Notes under the pieces: generated by a model
Told to the model about the DNA's origin: nothing
The model's input: only the letters and a program-made list of their open reading frames with translations
The model's database searches: none
Shown here: piece after piece, positions 44,234 through 53,260 of the stretch
How the letters are laid out: each line of letters begins with the position of its first letter
Numbering within the stretch: position 1 is the stretch's first letter
DNA from: Dyella dinghuensis
GTDB taxonomy: Bacteria > Pseudomonadota > Gammaproteobacteria > Xanthomonadales > Rhodanobacteraceae
DNA length: 64,000 nt
Reading direction: 5' to 3'
Assembly: GCF_003977615.1 (NCBI RefSeq)
Contig: NZ_RYZR01000008.1
Coordinates: 248,001-312,000 of the forward strand
Program-made: the position numbers and the translations under genes

Positions 44234-45169
44234 TCACGATTCGCAACCCTGCTTGGCTGCAACAGGTGCCATCGAAACTGGTGCGGGAGGAGCATTTTTG
44301 CGCCGCGCATTCGCCAATGCGACACCGCCTACGGTGATGGCGCCGCCAATCAGGGTCAGCCAACCGGGGCGCTCGCCGAGCCACACCCAGCCGATCAATA
44401 CCGCAATGGGCGGCGAGAAATAGATGAAGCTGGAAACCTGCGATGCAGACGCACGCCGCAACGCCGCGTTCCACGTCAGATACCCGATGAATGTAGGCGC
44501 GATACCTAGCCAGATCAACGCGGCGATGTGCGACCACGGCGCCGCAACCAACGCATGCGGCAAGCCGAAGCCGAACGGCACAGTACCCAACGTGCCCGCG
44601 AAAAATCCAAATGCCGTCACGCCGATCATGTCGTTGCGCACAAACAACGGCTTTTGTCCGACGAAGAAAATCGCCGAGGCGATCACGCTTACCAACACCA
44701 ATGCCGCCATCGGCTGAAACGTCACCTGTTTGCCGCTGGCCAGCACCACCATCACGACACCCAGCAAGGCAATCGCCAGCCCCAGCATGCGGCGCCCGCT
44801 GATGCGCTCACCAATCCAGACGGCTGAAAGCGTGGCGGTCGCCGCGGGCACCAATGCAATAAGGATTGCCGCCGTTCCGCTGGCGATGCGCGTTTCGGCG
44901 TAGTTGAGGCACAGGTGATACGTCGTCAGACCAATCACACCGAGTATCGCCAGGCGAAGCCAATCGCGCCGGTGCGGTAACGGCGTACGTCTCACCGCTA
45001 TCAACACGGCAAAACACAGCGAACCGATCGCCAGCCGCGCCAGCGCCACCTGGCCTGGCGTGAACGAAGCCAACGCATAAGCGATCGCCGCGTAGGCGGA
45101 CGACCACGTGAGCAAGGCGATGGCGATGTAAATCAAAGCGCGCCCATCGAGGCGCTCGGCACTGTCCAT
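44234..45169 (-). CDS. EamA/DMT-family transporter (amino acid or metabolite exporter)
   Basis: A 311-residue protein with ten transmembrane helices in two EamA repeats (about residues 10-140 and 155-285). 'ALLTWSSAYAAIAYALASF' opens the first and 'FGFFAGTLGTVPFGFGLP' lies in the second. DMT members of this type export amino acids or related metabolites. An Lrp/AsnC-type regulator diverges 120 bp away, a common pairing for amino acid exporters, which suggests regulation by an amino acid. The cargo is unknown. Confidence 0.88.
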   Translation of the reverse strand: MDSAERLDGRALIYIAIALLTWSSAYAAIAYALASFTPGQVALARLAIGSLCFAVLIAVRRTPLPHRRDWLRLAILGVIGLTTYHLCLNYAETRIASGTAAILIALVPAATATLSAVWIGERISGRRMLGLAIALLGVVMVVLASGKQVTFQPMAALVLVSVIASAIFFVGQKPLFVRNDMIGVTAFGFFAGTLGTVPFGFGLPHALVAAPWSHIAALIWLGIAPTFIGYLTWNAALRRASASQVSSFIYFSPPIAVLIGWVWLGERPGWLTLIGGAITVGGVALANARRKNAPPAPVSMAPVAAKQGCES

Positions 45170-45289
45170 GAGTCGATTCCGCGGGGAAAAGGAATGTGCG
45201 AATCCTAGTCTTGAGTCGCTTACCGAGGAATAATGGCCCCGTAGCCGAGCTGCATGTTTCGCCGTCGAACGAAATATCCGGAAGCCATT

Positions 45290-45790
45290 ATGACCTACGA
45301 ATCGAAACCCGAAATGGACACCAAGGATTGGCAGCTATTGGAAGCACTACAGCAGGATGCGCGGCTGGGTTATGCCGAACTGGGACGCAAGGTGCGCCTG
45401 TCCGCGCCGGCCGTGGCCGAACGTGTAAAGCGGCTGGAGGAAGCGGGCGTGATCACCGGCTATCGCGCTGTAGTCGAGCCCAAACGCCTGGGCTACGGCA
45501 TCGACGCCATGGTGCGTTTGCGTTGCGACGGCGGTATCTGCGCACGTATCGGAAAAATCGTGGCGGACGTACCGGAGGTTCTGGATTGCCGCCGGCTGGC
45601 AGGTGAAGATTCCGCCCTGCTTCGCGTGGTCGCGATGTCGATCACCCATCTTGAAGCAGTGCTCGATCGACTGCTGAAAATTCATTCCAGCATCAGCACG
45701 ACAACGTTGATCGTGTTGCAGACGCCACATGCCAATCGCCCGATCACGCGCGTGATGTGGGATGCGGCGCGTCTGTTACCGGATGAGTGA
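45290..45790 (+). CDS. Lrp/AsnC-family transcriptional regulator
   Basis: A 166-residue regulator. The helix-turn-helix 'YAELGRKVRLSAPAVAERVK' spans roughly residues 34-53, and the C-terminal RAM ligand domain contains 'LRCDGGICARIGKIVADVPEV' and 'SISTTTLIVLQTP'. Start ATG 45290 (MTYESKPEMDTKDW) is chosen; an in-frame ATG at 45254 is less likely. It diverges from the EamA exporter and probably controls it in response to an amino acid. A terminator follows. Confidence 0.9.
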   Translation: MTYESKPEMDTKDWQLLEALQQDARLGYAELGRKVRLSAPAVAERVKRLEEAGVITGYRAVVEPKRLGYGIDAMVRLRCDGGICARIGKIVADVPEVLDCRRLAGEDSALLRVVAMSITHLEAVLDRLLKIHSSISTTTLIVLQTPHANRPITRVMWDAARLLPDE

Positions 45791-45823
45791 CTAGACGTCT
45801 GGCCAATGCGCGGCGCGTGAAGC

Positions 45824-45861
45824 AAAGCCTCCTTGCGCGATGACATGCAAGGAGGCTTTTT
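45824..45861. terminator. Bidirectional intrinsic terminator
   Basis: AAAGCCTCCTTGC (45824-45836) and GCAAGGAGGCTTT (45847-45859) form a perfect 13-bp stem with a 10-nt loop, T-rich on both exits. It lies between the converging Lrp and DUF3300 genes and overlaps neither. Confidence 0.9.
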
Positions 45862-45864
45862 ACA

Positions 45865-47595
45865 TCAATTATGTGAATGATCGTCTTTCTTCTTCGGTGG
45901 CGGTGCAGGATGCGCTTCCGGCTGCGGATGCGCTTGCGGTGCCGCGTGCTGTTGCGGCGGCGGCGCTGGACGCGGCGCGGGCGCCGGATGCGGTGCCGGT
46001 TGTGGATGCGGTTGCTGCGCCGCTGGATGAAACGCAGGCTGCGGCTGCGGATGTGCCGCCGCTGGCTGTGGCTGCGGACGCGGCTGAGCCTGCGGATGGA
46101 ACGCCGGCTGCGGATGCGTCACTGCCGGTTGCGGGTGAGGCTGTGGCGCAACATGAGCCGCGGGTTGCGGGTGCGGCTGTGGCAGCGGATGTGCCGTCGC
46201 AGCCGGCTGACGGAATGCTTCCGGAGCATGCGGTGTCGCAGCAGCGGGATGCGCGATTTGCGCCGGCGCCTGATGTGGAATGTTCGGAGCCGGACGCGCT
46301 TCCGGTGCTGCGTGCGGTGCTTGCGCCAGATTCGCCGAATGCCCGAAATTCGGCACACTCATCGGCTGTCCAGGCGCACGGTTGTTGTTCGTCACATTGT
46401 GGTTGAACTGATTGTTCGTCACGTTATTCGTGGCGTTGCGATTGAACTGGTTATTCGTAACGTTGCGGTTGAACTGATTGTTGTTGACGTTGTTCGTAAC
46501 GTTGCTGTTATTGATCGTGCGATTGTTGGCGTAGTTATTGTTGTTATTGATGGTGGTGTTATTGACGGTATAGCGGTTGACGACCGTCGTCGATCTCGAA
46601 ACGTACGTCTGATTGTTGTAGACCACCGCCGGACGATGCCAACCGCCACCGCCGCCACCGTTGTAGCCACCGCGGCCACCACCCCAGTTCATGCCCCAGG
46701 AATGCCATCCACCGCCACCACCACCGCCGCCATGTTCAAACATGGCGCCGACGACGATCGCAGCGGTAAATGCCACGGCACCCACCGCGATCACTTCACC
46801 GGTGTTGTAAGACGGTTGCGGCGGCGGATAGTCGTAGCCAGGGTAATAAGCCACGTCGCCACCGTAGACGGTTTGCGGGTTGTACACCGGCACATACACC
46901 GCATCCGGCTGCGCAGGCTCGATCTGGTAGATCTGCTGTGGTGGCGGCACGACAGGCTCACCGGAATACACCGGCGGCGCGCTGCCGTTATCGACGTAAC
47001 CGCTCGCCTGTTCGCTTTGCGCGACCTGCTGCGCCGGCTGTGTCGTCACCTGCTGCTGTGCGGACGTGCGCAGATTGCCCTGTGCAGACGCGCGCTGACG
47101 CATCACCTGGATCGCATTCAACACATCCGTCGGATCGTTGACGTAGGCCTCGCCGAGTGACTGCGTCCACTGGATGTTCTGCGCCATCTGCGACAACACA
47201 GAGGGGAACTGGGTCAGCCCCTTCACGCTCGGGTCCCAGCTTTGCGGCGTAACGGCTGCCTGCAACAGATCGCCTTTCAGATTCGGATTCTGAGTCAGCA
47301 TGTTTTCTGCGGCAGTGATCTGATCCGGATAGGTGGACCCGGCCAGCACTTGCGCGACGAGCTTGTCGGGGAATAAGGCAATCGGTGCGACCAACTGATA
47401 GAGCTGATCCGCCGTGGGCGGCGTGTAGGCTTGCTGCTGTTGTCCGGCAGCTGTCGAAGCAGATGCCGGCGCAGTAGAAGAAGCCGCGGGTGCATTGCTG
47501 TTATTCGACGATTGCCAGGGGCAACCGGCGAGCAACAACATGCTTGTACTCAAGCCTGCGCTGATCGCGATTTTCAGGGAAATTTGCTTGTTCAC
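45865..47595 (-). CDS. DUF3300 lipoprotein with Asn-rich and His/Pro-rich tail
   Basis: A 576-residue protein with a lipoprotein signal ('LLLAGC', Cys about 25). The DUF3300 domain covers about residues 58-215 ('LVAPIALFPDKLVAQVLAGS' and 'YPDQITAAENML'). A proline/tyrosine-rich part and one hydrophobic segment (about 268-285) follow, then a Gly/Trp-rich stretch, then Asn-rich repeats of type 'NNQFNRNVT' (about 350-410), and a long Ala/Pro/His/Gln tail with 'HPQPA' units to the end. Such composition is typical of disordered surface segments and may bind metal. Function unknown. The opposite strand is open over this region only because of the skewed composition. Confidence 0.85.
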   Translation of the reverse strand: MNKQISLKIAISAGLSTSMLLLAGCPWQSSNNSNAPAASSTAPASASTAAGQQQQAYTPPTADQLYQLVAPIALFPDKLVAQVLAGSTYPDQITAAENMLTQNPNLKGDLLQAAVTPQSWDPSVKGLTQFPSVLSQMAQNIQWTQSLGEAYVNDPTDVLNAIQVMRQRASAQGNLRTSAQQQVTTQPAQQVAQSEQASGYVDNGSAPPVYSGEPVVPPPQQIYQIEPAQPDAVYVPVYNPQTVYGGDVAYYPGYDYPPPQPSYNTGEVIAVGAVAFTAAIVVGAMFEHGGGGGGGGWHSWGMNWGGGRGGYNGGGGGGWHRPAVVYNNQTYVSRSTTVVNRYTVNNTTINNNNNYANNRTINNSNVTNNVNNNQFNRNVTNNQFNRNATNNVTNNQFNHNVTNNNRAPGQPMSVPNFGHSANLAQAPHAAPEARPAPNIPHQAPAQIAHPAAATPHAPEAFRQPAATAHPLPQPHPQPAAHVAPQPHPQPAVTHPQPAFHPQAQPRPQPQPAAAHPQPQPAFHPAAQQPHPQPAPHPAPAPRPAPPPQQHAAPQAHPQPEAHPAPPPKKKDDHSHN

Positions 47596-47908
47596 TCGAT
47601 CACTCCATCGAAATATCAGTCGCAGGGAAATCGTAACTTCCCCTGATTAGGTGTGGCACGGCTGCTCACAGTCGGTATGGAGTTAGCGAGACATTAACAA
47701 CTGCTTTTCCCCGCTCATGCCGCACATCGCCATGAAAGCAACTGGAGTATGCCTATACCGTCGTGATAATTGGGCTAACGCGCGTTAAATCTGCGACGCG
47801 TTTTGTTGGCGTTAGGCAAAACGGTAAGCTCTGCGTCAGCTGTGCTAGCGACATGCGTAGCGCTTCTCTCATCGATATTGCTGCTTGAGCACGATCGGAC
47901 TGTCAACC

Positions 47909-48859
47909 ATGCGCACCATGTATCCAGACATCGAACCCTATCGCACACACCAGATTGCGGTGGATGCGCGGCACACACTCTATGTCGAAGAGTGCGGCAA
48001 CCCGGAAGGACTGCCCGTCGTCTTTCTGCATGGCGGCCCGGGTGCAGGATTGTCGCCCTACCATCGACGCTTCTTCGATCCGGCACGTTATCGCATCGTG
48101 CTTTTCGATCAGCGCGGAGCCGGACGTTCAACACCTTTTGCCGATCTCACCGATAACACGACGTGGCATCTGGTCGGCGATATCGAAACCCTTCGCGAAC
48201 GGTTCGGTATCGAGCGTTGGGTGGTGTTCGGCGGCTCATGGGGCTCCACACTTGCGCTCGCCTATGCGCAGACGCATCCGGAGCGCGTGCTCGGGCTGGT
48301 TTTGCGCGGCATCTTTCTGAGCAGGCCGGAAGAGATTCGCTGGTACTACGAGGAAGGCGGCGCGTCGTGGATCCTGCCGGAGAAATGGCAGCGCTATGCG
48401 TCCATCATTCCGCTGGCAGAGCGCGGCAATATGCTCGACGCGTACTGGCATCGGTTGACCAGCGACGATGAAACGGTGCGGCTCGCTGCCGCCAAAGCAT
48501 GGGGCGCGTGGGAAGGTGGCGGCATCACGCTGGAGGAAAGTCCGGAAACCGAAGCAAGCTTTGCCGCGCCAGATGTGGCACTCAGCCTGGCGCGCATCGA
48601 AGCGCACTATTTTCGTCACCTCGCATTCCTCGAACCGGGCCAGTTGCTGCGCAACGTAGAGAAGTTACGCCGCATTCCCACAACCATTGTGCATGGACGC
48701 TACGACATCATCTGTCCGGCAAAAAACGCCTGCGACCTTGCGGCCGAATGGCCCGAAGCGGATTTCCATATCGTCCTCGCCGGACACGCAGCCACCGAAC
48801 CGGCTATTGTCGATGTGCTTGTGCAGGCGACGGATCGGTTGGCTGATCGCTATTGTTGA
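47909..48859 (+). CDS. pip: Prolyl aminopeptidase (proline iminopeptidase)
   Basis: A 316-residue S33 peptidase releasing N-terminal proline from peptides in the cytoplasm. The nucleophile Ser is in 'VFGGSWGSTLAL', 'VFLHGGPGAG' is the oxyanion loop, the acid Asp is in 'IVHGRYDIICP' and the His in 'AGHAATEPAI'. The start is ATG 47909, with ATG 47918 as an alternative. The 313-bp stretch upstream (47596-47908) shows no gene, repeat or terminator I can support beyond the two promoters it must contain. Confidence 0.95.
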   Translation: MRTMYPDIEPYRTHQIAVDARHTLYVEECGNPEGLPVVFLHGGPGAGLSPYHRRFFDPARYRIVLFDQRGAGRSTPFADLTDNTTWHLVGDIETLRERFGIERWVVFGGSWGSTLALAYAQTHPERVLGLVLRGIFLSRPEEIRWYYEEGGASWILPEKWQRYASIIPLAERGNMLDAYWHRLTSDDETVRLAAAKAWGAWEGGGITLEESPETEASFAAPDVALSLARIEAHYFRHLAFLEPGQLLRNVEKLRRIPTTIVHGRYDIICPAKNACDLAAEWPEADFHIVLAGHAATEPAIVDVLVQATDRLADRYC

Positions 48860-48933
48860 GCCCCGCAAAAAACGGATAGCGCAATAAGCAGCGCCATTTG
48901 AGAATAGTTGCGTCCTCTTCATAAGGTGCACGC

Positions 48934-49575
48934 ATGCTCACGCTCTTCGATTACCCCGCTTCCGAAAATGCGTGGAAGATTCGCCAGCTACTGCATCACT
49001 TGCAGCGCCCTTATGTCACGGTGAATGTAAGCATCTTCGAGGGCGAAGGCCGTTCGCCTGAATATCGGCGCATCAGCCCGACCGGCACAGTGCCTGCGAT
49101 CCAGCTTGACGATGGGCGTGTATTGTCGGAATCGAGTGCGATATTGTTTTTTCTCGCCACCGATACGCCTTATCTGCCGCCTGATGCATTTGGTCGCGCC
49201 AAGGTGCAACAGTGGTTGAGTTTCGAACAGGAACGCATCGAATCGCAGATTGGATCGCTGCGCTACTGGACGCTCACCGGCAAGCTCGACCGCCGCCCAT
49301 TGTTTCTGATTCAGATGAAGCGCGACACCGGCGAGCGCGCGTTGCAGATACTCAACAACGAATTATCGCAGCGCCCCTTCTTGACCGAATACGGTTACAC
49401 CATTGCAGACATCGCTGTCTTTGCGTACGGCGGCCGCGCGGAGCAAGCCGGCTTTTCGCTCGCGCCTTATCCGCACTTTCGTGCCTGGATCGAGCGGGTG
49501 AAGTCGCAGCCGGGCTTTTTGCCCGTCATGCATCCGTACTCCGAAGACCCCTTCAGCGCCAACGAGTTGCCGTAA
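48934..49575 (+). CDS. Glutathione S-transferase family protein (second)
   Basis: A 213-residue GST: 'LTLFDYPASENAWKIRQLLHHL' (start of the thioredoxin fold), 'SPTGTVPAIQLDDG' (cis-Pro loop), 'LSESSAILFFLA' (glutathione contact), and 'YTIADIAVFAYG' in the helical domain. It is not a copy of the GST at 43482 and belongs to the broad Gst/beta-etherase-like bacterial group. It has its own start 74 nt after pip and ends 76 nt before the M1 peptidase. Confidence 0.88.
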   Translation: MLTLFDYPASENAWKIRQLLHHLQRPYVTVNVSIFEGEGRSPEYRRISPTGTVPAIQLDDGRVLSESSAILFFLATDTPYLPPDAFGRAKVQQWLSFEQERIESQIGSLRYWTLTGKLDRRPLFLIQMKRDTGERALQILNNELSQRPFLTEYGYTIADIAVFAYGGRAEQAGFSLAPYPHFRAWIERVKSQPGFLPVMHPYSEDPFSANELP

Positions 49576-49651
49576 CTGACCTCCGTCACGGGGCAGGATG
49601 AAGGTGGGAGTGGCATACTCGCCCCTCCCAAAACCCTCCGGAAACTGCACG

Positions 49652-51508
49652 ATGTTCCCGCTCCGCACCATGGCCCTGGGCGCCCTGCTTCTGCCCGTAG
49701 CGGCCTTCGCCAACGACCCGTATTCGTATGCCCAGCCCGACGAGGTGCGCGTCAGCCATCTCGACCTTCAGCTGAAGCTGGATTTTGCCCAGCGCCAGCT
49801 CGATGGCCAGGCCACGCTGACGCTGGATTGGAAGAATCCGAAGGCCACGAATCTTGTGCTGGATACACGCGATCTGAACATCAGCAGCGTGGAATCGGTG
49901 GATGCCAGCGGTAAAACCGCCGCGCTGAAATACGCGCTCGCGCCGCGCGACAAACAGCTTGGCAGCAAGCTGACCATTCAGACGCCGCAGCGGCCGCACG
50001 AAGTGCGCATCGTCTACACGACGTCGCCGGCAGCAAGCGGCTTGCAGTGGTTGCCGCCTGCGCAGACGGCGGACAAAAAGCAGCCTTTCATGTTCTCGCA
50101 ATCCGAATCCATCCATGCGCGTTCGTGGGTGCCGCTGCAGGATTCTCCAGCGATTCGCTTCACTTACGACGCGCATGTCGCCGCGCCGCAAGACACGCGC
50201 GTAGCGATGAGTGCACCGAACGATCCGAAGCATCCGTTGAATGGCGATTTCAGCTTCAGTCAAACGCATCCGATCCCTTCGTATCTGTTGGCCATTGCTG
50301 CAGGCGATTTGGACGTCCGCGAAACCGGCCCGCGTTCGGCGGTGTATGCCGAACCATCCGTCGTTGGCAAAGCCGCGCACGAGTTCGAAGACACCGAAAA
50401 GATGATCGCCACCGCCGAGAAGCTTTATGGCCCGTATCGCTGGGGCCGCTACGACATTCTCGTGTTGCCGCCAAGTTTCCCGTACGGCGGCATGGAAAAT
50501 CCCAACATGACGTTTGCCACGCCAACCGTGCTGGTCGGCGACAAGAGTCTTGTGTCGCTCGTTGCTCACGAGCTGGCGCATTCGTGGTCGGGCAATCTGG
50601 TGACGGCTGCATCGTGGCGTGACATCTGGCTCAATGAAGGCGTGACGACTTACGTGCAGGGTCGCATCACCGAAGCGCTGTACGGAACGCGCCAGGCGGA
50701 TGAAGAAGCATTGCTCGATATTCACACGCTGCAGAAGGAAATCGGCTCGATGCCGGCGAATTCGCAGCGCCTTGCACCCAAGCCCGGCGCGGTCGATGCG
50801 GACGATTCGCTCTCTGACGTCGCCTATACGAAGGGTTCGTGGTTCCTGCGCACGCTTGAGCAACGCTTCGGCCGCGATACGTTCGACAATTATCTGAAGA
50901 GCTACTTCAATCATTTCGCATTCCAGAGCATCACTACCGAACAGATGCTCAGCTTTCTGAAGCCGAACCTGATCGACAAATACCCCGGCAAAATGAGCTG
51001 GGCCGACGTGCAGGATTGGGTTTACGGCACCGGCATTCCGAAGAATGCGCCGATCCCGGATTCGCCGCGGTTCGACACGATCGACAAGGAACGCAGCGCC
51101 TTCCTCGCCGGTACGCTGACGGCCGACAAGCTCGATGCGAAAGACTGGAACACGCAGGAATGGATGTACTTCCTCAACGGGCTGCCGGATGTGCCGCCGC
51201 TCGACAAGATCCAGGCGATCGACGCCGCATGGCACCTTACCGGGACGCCGAACGCAGAAATCGGCATGCGCTGGTACGTGCATGCCATTGCCGCAGGCGA
51301 CAAGAGCGTATGGCCGGCCGCTGCGGAACACATGACGCGCATCGGGCGCCTGTATCTCACGCTGCCTGTGTATGCGGCATTTAGCAAAACACCGGATGGT
51401 CTGGCTTACGCCGAGCAGGTGTATGCCAAAGCGAAAGACGGTTATCACCCGCTGACGCAGCAGGCCGTCGAAACACTGTTTGCAAAAGCCAAAGCACGCC
51501 ACCATTGA
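49652..51508 (+). CDS. M1 family metallopeptidase (leukotriene A4 hydrolase-like aminopeptidase)
   Basis: A 618-residue zinc aminopeptidase with a signal peptide (residues 1-20, 'AAFA-NDP'), so probably periplasmic. 'YGGMENPNMTFATP' is the GxMEN exopeptidase motif, and 'VAHELAHSWSGNLV' gives His306, Glu307 and His310; the third zinc ligand is in 'WLNEGVTTY'. The C-terminal helical part from about 475 is of the leukotriene A4 hydrolase type, as in the bacterial aminopeptidases of this subgroup. ATG 49652 is chosen over 49598 because it alone gives the signal. A hairpin follows. Confidence 0.93.
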   Translation: MFPLRTMALGALLLPVAAFANDPYSYAQPDEVRVSHLDLQLKLDFAQRQLDGQATLTLDWKNPKATNLVLDTRDLNISSVESVDASGKTAALKYALAPRDKQLGSKLTIQTPQRPHEVRIVYTTSPAASGLQWLPPAQTADKKQPFMFSQSESIHARSWVPLQDSPAIRFTYDAHVAAPQDTRVAMSAPNDPKHPLNGDFSFSQTHPIPSYLLAIAAGDLDVRETGPRSAVYAEPSVVGKAAHEFEDTEKMIATAEKLYGPYRWGRYDILVLPPSFPYGGMENPNMTFATPTVLVGDKSLVSLVAHELAHSWSGNLVTAASWRDIWLNEGVTTYVQGRITEALYGTRQADEEALLDIHTLQKEIGSMPANSQRLAPKPGAVDADDSLSDVAYTKGSWFLRTLEQRFGRDTFDNYLKSYFNHFAFQSITTEQMLSFLKPNLIDKYPGKMSWADVQDWVYGTGIPKNAPIPDSPRFDTIDKERSAFLAGTLTADKLDAKDWNTQEWMYFLNGLPDVPPLDKIQAIDAAWHLTGTPNAEIGMRWYVHAIAAGDKSVWPAAAEHMTRIGRLYLTLPVYAAFSKTPDGLAYAEQVYAKAKDGYHPLTQQAVETLFAKAKARHH

Positions 51509-51524
51509 AGCAACACACCACGCG

Positions 51525-51558
51525 GCTCGTCATTCCGTTTCATACCGGAGTGACGAGC
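51525..51558 (+). terminator. Hairpin after the M1 peptidase gene
   Basis: GCTCGTCATTCCG (51525-51537) pairs with CGGAGTGACGAGC (51546-51558), one mismatch in 13, with an 8-nt loop. It begins 17 nt after the peptidase stop. Its GTCATTCCG core resembles the REPIN arm at 3239, so it may also be a degraded repeat. Confidence 0.55.
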
Positions 51559-51585
51559 GCTGTTCCGTCCATGTGAGCATCAACT

Positions 51586-52578
51586 ATGAATACACCAACC
51601 GGTCCCAACGCACGTCCACTCTGGCAACGCCTGCTGGTGCGCCGCCTGAAATTTCTCGGCATCATCGCGGGGCTAGCCATCGTCGGCCTGGGCGGAAGCT
51701 ACCTGGTCGCACCACAGTTGCTGCTCAAAGGCCACGTCGCCTGGGAAGCGATGAACGCGCAGCTTGAAACACGTTCAGTGCAAGTGGGTGATACGAACTG
51801 GGTGTATTACGAAGGCGGCCAGGGACCGACCATCGTCCTGCTGCACGGGTTCGCTGCGAACAAAGACGTGTGGCTGAAAGTAGCGCCGATCCTGACCCCG
51901 CACTTTCACGTGATCATTCCCGACCTTCCGGGCTGGGGCGAGTCGTCGCGCGTTGCGGGCGCCAGTTACAACATCGATAGCCAGGCCGCGCGCCTGAGTA
52001 ATTTCCTGGATGCGGTCAACGCTCACCATATCCTTCTCGTCGGTCATTCGATGGGCGGTGCGATTGCAGGCGTGTATGCGTCGGAGCACCCCGACAATGT
52101 CATCGAACTGGCGCTTGTCGATTCGCTCGGCCTGAAGTTCAAGGAGAACGACTTCGCGAAGGAGGCCTTGGCCGGTACGGATCCTTTCATTTTCAATGAT
52201 CGCGCGGGTTTCGAACGTGCCACATCGTTGGCGTTCGAGAATGTGCCGAATATTCCGGGTCGTTTTATCGATGTGTTCGTGAAGGACAACATCAAAAACC
52301 GCGCATTTATCGAAAGCACGTTTAAAGAATTGCGCGACAATTCGCAGGCGCTGGCGCTTCAGGATCGCCTCGACAAATTGACCATGCCGGTGCTCGGCCT
52401 GTGGTGCCACGACGACAAGATCATCGATATTTCCGCGCTCGACACGCTGCGTGACGGCCTGACGCATTCGCCTGCGATCAGCACCAGCATCATCAATGGC
52501 TGCAACCACATGCCGCAGATGGAAAAGCCGCAGCAGTTCACACAGATTCTCACCAACTTTGCGTTGGCGCATCAGTAA
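51586..52578 (+). CDS. Alpha/beta hydrolase with N-terminal membrane anchor
   Basis: A 330-residue alpha/beta hydrolase. A transmembrane helix (about residues 24-46) anchors it, with the hydrolase domain likely outside the cytoplasm. 'VLLHGFAANKDVW' is the oxyanion loop, Ser is in 'LVGHSMGGAIAG', the acid is probably in 'WCHDDKIID', and His in 'NGCNHMPQMEKP'. It resembles monoacylglycerol lipase/esterase-like members, but the substrate cannot be told. Start ATG 51586. It converges with the methyltransferase gene. Confidence 0.88.
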   Translation: MNTPTGPNARPLWQRLLVRRLKFLGIIAGLAIVGLGGSYLVAPQLLLKGHVAWEAMNAQLETRSVQVGDTNWVYYEGGQGPTIVLLHGFAANKDVWLKVAPILTPHFHVIIPDLPGWGESSRVAGASYNIDSQAARLSNFLDAVNAHHILLVGHSMGGAIAGVYASEHPDNVIELALVDSLGLKFKENDFAKEALAGTDPFIFNDRAGFERATSLAFENVPNIPGRFIDVFVKDNIKNRAFIESTFKELRDNSQALALQDRLDKLTMPVLGLWCHDDKIIDISALDTLRDGLTHSPAISTSIINGCNHMPQMEKPQQFTQILTNFALAHQ

Positions 52579-52586
52579 AAGCATGT

Positions 52587-52614
52587 GGCAGGCTGCGTCA
52601 TGGCGCAGCCTGCC
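52587..52614. terminator. Bidirectional hairpin between convergent genes
   Basis: GGCAGGCTGCG (52587-52597) and CGCAGCCTGCC (52604-52614) form a perfect 11-bp stem with a 6-nt loop in the 55-bp gap between the hydrolase and the methyltransferase genes. Confidence 0.75.
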
Positions 52615-52633
52615 GTGTATTCGCGTTACGGAT

Positions 52634-53212
52634 TCAAAGCACCCAGGGAATCAGCGCTTTCACGCGCTGCATATAGGCGCGATATTGCTCGCCGAACAGC
52701 TCGGTCAGCCAGCGCTCTTCTAGTCGTAACTTTCGCCAGAACGACACGCCGACGACTGCCGTCGCGATCAATCCACGCCATTCGCCGATACCCACCGCCG
52801 TACCGAAAAAGGCGAGCAGAAGGCCTGTGTAAATCGGGTGGCGAACGAGGCTATACGGACCGCGCACGATCAGCTCGTGATCCTGCTTGAGCTGCACAAC
52901 ACCGCTCCAGTTGCGCCCGAGAATCACACGCGCCCAGCAGGCGAAGGCCAGGCCGGTGATGGTGAGTACAAACCCCAGCCACACGACCCACCACTGCGCC
53001 GGCACAAAACGCTCGACCAGAAAAGTACCGCGATACGCGGGATAATTCTGCAGCAGTAGCACGGCGACGATGAGCGGCAGTACGTATTTGCCAAAACGCG
53101 AAAGGCTCGATTCGACACGCACCGCGCTTTTGACGTTCAGCGCACTGACGCCCCAGTAAATCAGCCAGATCAGCCACGCGCCACCGAACAAGTAAGCGAA
53201 TGAGAACGACAT
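52634..53212 (-). CDS. Isoprenylcysteine carboxyl methyltransferase (ICMT)-family membrane protein
   Basis: A 192-residue integral membrane protein with about five helices and the C-terminal ICMT/PEMT-like core 'VRGPYSLVRHPIYTGLLLAF' and 'EERWLTELFGEQYRAYMQRV', where the RHP-x-Y and E-x-x-L residues bind SAM. In bacteria these proteins methylate lipids or unknown acceptors; there are no prenylated proteins in bacteria to account for the eukaryotic name. The start is ATG 53212 behind GAGG. Confidence 0.85.
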   Translation of the reverse strand: MSFSFAYLFGGAWLIWLIYWGVSALNVKSAVRVESSLSRFGKYVLPLIVAVLLLQNYPAYRGTFLVERFVPAQWWVVWLGFVLTITGLAFACWARVILGRNWSGVVQLKQDHELIVRGPYSLVRHPIYTGLLLAFFGTAVGIGEWRGLIATAVVGVSFWRKLRLEERWLTELFGEQYRAYMQRVKALIPWVL

Positions 53213-53260
53213 CCGTATCCTCCTCGTGAAGATGAGCGGCTTAGCGTGACGAACGCACCG

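Noticed and set aside
45877-47160. Plus-strand frame of 427 codons opposite the DUF3300 gene, Arg/Val-rich
   Set aside because: It arises from the repetitive composition of the DUF3300 tail on the minus strand; no start context or domain.
49586-51505. Minus-strand frame of 639 codons opposite the M1 peptidase
   Set aside because: Arg/His-rich composition with no recognisable domain; the peptidase on the plus strand has signal peptide, GGMEN and HExxH motifs.
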